Below, piece after piece: positions 60,452 through 64,000 of a stretch of 64,000 nucleotides of DNA. The notes under the pieces are model-generated. The model was not told the DNA's origin. It saw only the letters and a list, made by a program, of their open reading frames with translations, and searched no databases. Source of the DNA: Gluconobacter albidus (GTDB lineage Bacteria > Pseudomonadota > Alphaproteobacteria > Acetobacterales > Acetobacteraceae). Numbering within the stretch: position 1 is the stretch's first letter; every line of letters begins with the position of its first letter. The stretch is taken from NCBI RefSeq assembly GCF_002723915.1, contig NZ_BEWL01000001.1, positions 186,001 to 250,000 of the forward strand, written 5' to 3'. The translations under genes and the position numbers were made by a program.

Positions 60452-61593
60452 AGCCCGTATCCTTCCATGAACGCCAGATAGATCCGCGTCAGATCCTCCA
60501 GCGTTTCAAGTCCCACATGCTCGTCCCGTTTGTGCATGGTCGCCCCCACAAGACCGAACTCCGCAACCTCGCAATAGCGCGAAATGAAGCGTGCATCGGA
60601 CGTACCGCCGCCGGTATCGAGCCGGGGCGTACGCCCCGTCACCTGACGCACGGCATCCGAGAGGCACGTTACGGCCTCTCCGGGCTGCGTCAGAAAAGCC
60701 TCGCCACTGATGGACACCTGTACGTCCGCTGAAGGCGCATGACGCCGGACCACATCCTCGATCCACGCCGTTAGAGCGGATCCGATGTGAAGGTCATTGA
60801 AGCGGATATTCAGCCGCCCGACGGCCTGCGCCGGAATGACATTGGTCGCGGAATTGCCCACGTCGATACTGGTCACCTGAAGCGAAGACGGGTCAAACCA
60901 CTCGCTGCCCGCATCCAGCTCCCGCGCCATCAGTTCGGAAAACGCTGCCAGAAGACGGTGAACCGGATTATCCGCCAGATGCGGATACGCCACATGCCCT
61001 TGGGTGCCCTGCACCGTCACAACTGCGTTCATGCTGCCGCGTCGGCCGATCTTGATAACATCGCCCAGAGCCTCGGGGTTCGTGGGCTCACCCAGCAGGC
61101 AGAAATCCGGAAGCTCCTTCCGTTCCGCCAGCCATTCGATGACCGGTTTCGTCCCGAAATGCGCGGGGCCTTCCTCGTCTCCCGTGATCAGCAGGGAGAC
61201 GGAGCCTTTCAATGGCCCCTGCTCCAGACGCCGCGCCACAGCAGCGACGAAACAGGCCACGCCGCCTTTCATGTCCGCAATGCCGCGTCCATAAAGCCGA
61301 CCGTCCTGAACCACGGCTGCAAACGGATCATGCGCCCAGCCTTCGCCGGGCGGCACGACATCCGTATGGCCCGCAAAACAGAGCGTGGGGCGCCCCGTAC
61401 CCAGCCGGGCATATAGATTGGGCGTCGGGGCCTCCGCGGGGCCGAAAGGAAGATGGACTGTCTCAAAACCCATCCCCTCCAGCACACCTGCCAGAAGCAT
61501 CTGCGCGCCCCCGTCGGCCGGGGTCACGGACGGACAACGCAGCAGATCCCGTGCCAGTGTCACGGGATCTGTCGGCAGGTGTGATCCGCTCAC
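60448..61593 (-). CDS. dapE: Succinyl-diaminopimelate desuccinylase
   Basis: A 381-residue M20-family enzyme. Metal ligands and catalytic residues are visible in CFAGHTDVVPPGEGWAHDPF, GRGIADMKGG, TGDEEGPAHFGT, LLGEPTN and the C-terminal TGGGTSDARFI. It releases succinate from N-succinyl-LL-diaminopimelate. It begins five bases after dapD, forming the dapD-dapE pair of the succinylase branch of lysine and peptidoglycan precursor synthesis. Confidence 0.96.
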   Translation of the reverse strand: MSGSHLPTDPVTLARDLLRCPSVTPADGGAQMLLAGVLEGMGFETVHLPFGPAEAPTPNLYARLGTGRPTLCFAGHTDVVPPGEGWAHDPFAAVVQDGRLYGRGIADMKGGVACFVAAVARRLEQGPLKGSVSLLITGDEEGPAHFGTKPVIEWLAERKELPDFCLLGEPTNPEALGDVIKIGRRGSMNAVVTVQGTQGHVAYPHLADNPVHRLLAAFSELMARELDAGSEWFDPSSLQVTSIDVGNSATNVIPAQAVGRLNIRFNDLHIGSALTAWIEDVVRRHAPSADVQVSISGEAFLTQPGEAVTCLSDAVRQVTGRTPRLDTGGGTSDARFISRYCEVAEFGLVGATMHKRDEHVGLETLEDLTRIYLAFMEGYGL

Positions 61594-61598
61594 GACAC

Positions 61599-62429
61599 TC
61601 AGTCGCGCAGGAGGTCGTTGATGGAGGTCTTGGAGCGGGTCCGCTCATCCACGCGCTTGACGATCACCGCACAGGCCAGCGACGGCATGCCCGGCTCTTT
61701 CGGCGGCAGCGTACCCGGAATGACGACGGAATAGGCCGGGACGCGGCCCATGAAAATTTCGCCCGTCGCACGGTCCACGATCTTGGTGGACGCACCAAGG
61801 AACACACCCATGGAGAGGACAGAGCCCTTCTCGACTACAACGCCTTCGGCCACTTCCGAACGCGCACCGATGAAGCAGTCATCCTCGATGATGACCGGCG
61901 CAGCCTGCAGCGGCTCCAGAACGCCACCGATCCCCGCACCACCGCTGATGTGGCAGTTTTTGCCGATCTGGGCACAGGAACCGACGGTTGCCCAGGTATC
62001 GATCATCGTGCCGCTGTCGACGCGTGCGCCAACGTTCACGAAGCTCGGCATCAGCACGACATTGGGCGCGATGAACGCGGAACGGCGCACAATCGCACCC
62101 GGAACGGCACGGAAACCGGCTTCGGCGAAACGGAACTGGTCCCAGCCGTCAAACTTCAGGGGCACTTTGTCGAAGGCCGGCTCGCCACCGCAACCGCGTT
62201 CCATGACACGGCTGTCGTTCAGACGGAACGAGAGCAGGACGGCCTTCTTCAGCCATTCGTGAACGATCCAGCCGTTTTCGGAAGGCTCGGCGACGCGCAG
62301 GGTGCCGGCATCAAGCGCGGACAGGGCTTTTTCCACGATGTCGCGGTCTTCGCCTTCCGTACGGGCGCTGAGAGTCGTACGACGCTCCCACAGGGCTTCG
62401 ATGGCAGTACGAAGAGGTGCATTCGGCAT
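61599..62429 (-). CDS. dapD: 2,3,4,5-tetrahydropyridine-2,6-dicarboxylate N-succinyltransferase
   Basis: A 276-residue left-handed beta-helix enzyme from ATG 62429, matching the usual length; an upstream in-frame ATG at 62489 gives 20 extra residues without support. Hexapeptide repeats run through [20 protein letters not shown] and [18 protein letters not shown], and the active-site loop and succinyl-CoA region [17 protein letters not shown] are present. It commits tetrahydrodipicolinate to the succinyl branch. It heads the dapD-dapE-membrane protein unit and is divergent from the PAS/GGDEF gene. Confidence 0.96.
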   Translation of the reverse strand: MPNAPLRTAIEALWERRTTLSARTEGEDRDIVEKALSALDAGTLRVAEPSENGWIVHEWLKKAVLLSFRLNDSRVMERGCGGEPAFDKVPLKFDGWDQFRFAEAGFRAVPGAIVRRSAFIAPNVVLMPSFVNVGARVDSGTMIDTWATVGSCAQIGKNCHISGGAGIGGVLEPLQAAPVIIEDDCFIGARSEVAEGVVVEKGSVLSMGVFLGASTKIVDRATGEIFMGRVPAYSVVIPGTLPPKEPGMPSLACAVIVKRVDERTRSKTSINDLLRD

Positions 62430-62618
62430 CAGGTCGGTCCGGTCAGAAAAGCAGAAATCCGCCGGAACATGCGGTTCCCGACGGTGCATGTCAACGGATC
62501 TTTACCTCCGATTCCGACCTGCACAGTTTCGTGCGTTGTTCATGACTTCTTAACCCGCCACGCTTATGAAAACGGAGGGCTTTGACTGGCTGGCCCGACC
62601 TCGAGCTTTCTGCGGGAT

Positions 62619-63980
62619 ATGTCACCCTTGCCTGATATGCGTTCCCTGTTGTCCCAGTTCATGAACCCGTCCGCACCCGACAGGAGTCCGCAGGATCTGC
62701 GGAACATGCTGGCGTCCACGCTGGAAAGCCGCGAACGCTGGCGGTCCCTGCTTTATCAGGCCGTGGATCTAGTCTTCGAAACAGATAGTCGCGGTCGGAT
62801 CATCCTCATTTCCCCGGACACCTGGCTCGGGCAGCCGACCACATCCCTGATCGGGCACCCCTTCAGCGCATTATGCGACTCTGTAGACATCCTGCAGCCC
62901 CATGCGGGCACGGCGGCTACCATCACGACGCCACAGGGCGAGCCTCTGACGGTGATCCTCTCTTCTCGCCCGTTCCATGATGACGAGGGACAGATCACCG
63001 GAACACGTGGCACCCTCAAAGCTGTTTCGGAGCCGTTATCCGCGTCTGCATGCGGGACGGCCTCGCCTGCAGACCACGATGGGATTGCCATCCTTGCCGA
63101 CGTGACGACCGCTCTGCGTAAGGCCATCGTCCCCCGACTGGCCGCCGCTGCTGCCATGGAAGCCCTGCTGGAGCCGCTCGGCGCCGAAGGAGCCCTGCTT
63201 GATACGGCGGCTCCAGATACACTCCTGTACAGTTCTTCAAGCCTGACAGACGACATTCAGGCCGTTCTCTCCGCCAGCCCCTCGCAGACAGGGACGATCG
63301 TTTTCCGAGCCGGTACGCGTCATGCCATGATCTGCCGCGAGAACATCCGCAGTCTCGAACAGATGTGTCTTATCGTCTGGCGAGCCACCTCATGGTCACC
63401 GCAGGAGCAAAAGCTGTGTCAGGCCGTGTGTTCGCTGCTGGCGGGTTTCTGGGAACTGGACAGCATTCATCGCCGGATCCTGTTCGACTCCGACTATGAC
63501 ATTTCGTCCAATCTTCTGAACTGGAAAGGGCTGAAGGCGGAAATAGAACGCCGTACCCGCCGTCTCGATCAGGAGGTCATGCCTGCGACCCTGATCATCG
63601 CGCGCGTTCCCGGTCTGACGGAACTGTCAAAAACACGGGGATTCGAAGCCGGTGAGGAAGCCCTCCGGCAATGCGTTGCCCTCCTCCGCAAGGCAGTTCG
63701 TCCGACGGATGCCATCGGTCGCATCGGCAATAATATCTTCGGACTCTGGATGGATGGCGGCGACCGCTTCGCAGCGGCCGAACGGGCCGAGCGCATGACG
63801 GCGCACGGAATCCCCATCCTGATCGACCCGCCTGTCCATCTTCCATTGCAACTCGGCCTCGTCTCCCGCGAAGCCAATGCAGAGGAAACGCCCGAGACCC
63901 TGCTGGAGCGCGGAATGCTGGCATTGCAGGAAGGGCTGGTTGAAAACAGATTATGGCGCTTCTCACACGAAGCGCCATAA
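62619..63980 (+). CDS. PAS-domain protein with a degenerate GGDEF domain
   Basis: A 453-residue soluble protein. Residues about 35-140 form a PAS-like domain (LYQAVDLVFETDSRGRIILISPD, then GHPFSAL). A middle region of about 150 residues could be GAF-like. The C-terminal 160 residues align with a diguanylate cyclase: LNWKGLKAEIERR, LIIARVPGLTELSKTRGFEAGEEALRQCVALLRKAVRPTDAIGRIGNNIFGLWM. The catalytic signature GGDEF is replaced by GNNIF at about residues 370-374, so cyclase activity is unlikely. No EAL domain is present. Its last codons lie inside a perfect 17-bp hairpin. It may act as a sensor or a c-di-GMP/GTP-binding effector. Confidence 0.75.
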   Translation: MSPLPDMRSLLSQFMNPSAPDRSPQDLRNMLASTLESRERWRSLLYQAVDLVFETDSRGRIILISPDTWLGQPTTSLIGHPFSALCDSVDILQPHAGTAATITTPQGEPLTVILSSRPFHDDEGQITGTRGTLKAVSEPLSASACGTASPADHDGIAILADVTTALRKAIVPRLAAAAAMEALLEPLGAEGALLDTAAPDTLLYSSSSLTDDIQAVLSASPSQTGTIVFRAGTRHAMICRENIRSLEQMCLIVWRATSWSPQEQKLCQAVCSLLAGFWELDSIHRRILFDSDYDISSNLLNWKGLKAEIERRTRRLDQEVMPATLIIARVPGLTELSKTRGFEAGEEALRQCVALLRKAVRPTDAIGRIGNNIFGLWMDGGDRFAAAERAERMTAHGIPILIDPPVHLPLQLGLVSREANAEETPETLLERGMLALQEGLVENRLWRFSHEAP

Positions 63981-63985
63981 TCTGT
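63946..63985. repeat. Perfect 17-bp inverted repeat spanning a stop codon
   Basis: ACAGATTATGGCGCTTC (63946-63962) and its exact reverse complement (63969-63985) flank a 6-base loop TCACAC. The stop codon of the PAS/GGDEF gene (63978-63980) sits in the right arm. It could be a terminator or a 3' end stabiliser; there is no T tract in the bases that remain in the window. Confidence 0.7.
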
Positions 63986-64000
63986 AGTCCGGTCTGAACA

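Noticed and set aside
1-64000. CRISPR array, insertion sequence or prophage
   Set aside because: No regularly spaced repeats, transposase or integrase motifs, or phage structural genes were found on either strand.

Overview
The window is a stretch of ordinary bacterial chromosome, about 60% G+C by eye, with tightly packed genes. It encodes about 61 proteins and one tRNA, and most genes sit in short operons with overlapping or near-overlapping ends. The gene content is alphaproteobacterial: a Tim44-domain adaptor beside secB, Hsp20 followed by DUF1150, an NDUFA9-type epimerase, a PmtA-type phospholipid methyltransferase, an ABC1 kinase of the alphaproteobacterial type, mutS-glnD, and thrC followed by an M16 peptidase. 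The combination, together with a decayed cytochrome oxidase subunit I next to ctaB, points to an acetic acid bacterium, most like Gluconobacter. That genus assignment is inference; no rRNA is present to confirm it.

Layout. 1-9.9 kb: cell-wall lytic transglycosylase (cut by the window edge), Tim44-like adaptor, secB, hemD-hemC, then tsaD-rlmJ-gpsA in the opposite direction, a periplasmic Cu/Zn SOD, a nucleoside transporter, a glutathione peroxidase and a small membrane protein. 9.9-17.1 kb: murJ, mutS, glnD. 17.1-25.3 kb: a TPR/glycosyltransferase-like protein, two poorly characterised proteins including a secreted MRJP-like protein, thrC, M16 protease, pmbA and a second Tim44-domain protein. 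25.3-30.3 kb: a 40-residue membrane protein, ctaB and a COX1-like protein (one operon), pmtA, gshB and a Nudix hydrolase. 30.3-41 kb: greB, uvrB, an unknown coiled-coil protein, a ctlX-ornithine cyclodeaminase pair with a divergent Lrp-type regulator, an ABC1 kinase and oligoendopeptidase F, an acyltransferase and an AT-rich orphan. 41-48.2 kb: gltB-gltD and an NDUFA9-like epimerase. 48.2-56 kb: tRNA-Leu(CAG), RNase D, then the lipopolysaccharide block kdsD-lptC-lptA-lptB, rpoN, and pabB-pabC. 56-64 kb: a RidA-DUF1150-Hsp20 operon, def-fmt-truA, dapD-dapE plus a membrane protein, and a PAS/degenerate GGDEF protein.

How the genes work together. Nitrogen metabolism is well represented: GlnD (PII uridylylation), RpoN, GltB/GltD, and a putative citrulline/ornithine catabolic pair. 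Envelope functions include MltA, MurJ, SecB, the Lpt/KdsD block, DapD/DapE (diaminopimelate for peptidoglycan and lysine) and PmtA. Translation and tRNA modification are covered by TsaD, RlmJ, TruA, Def, Fmt and a tRNA. Redox protection is covered by SodC, a Gpx-type peroxidase and GshB.

I saw no IS element, prophage, CRISPR array or defence island. The least conventional items are the COX1-like protein that keeps the low-spin haem histidines but has lost the binuclear-centre ligands, the AT-rich orphan at about 40.6-41.0 kb, a SodC with Asp at a zinc-ligand position, an LptA carrying two similar Pro/Ala-rich inserts, a PAS protein with a degenerate GGDEF domain whose stop codon lies inside a perfect 17-bp hairpin, and several inverted repeats in divergent promoter regions.
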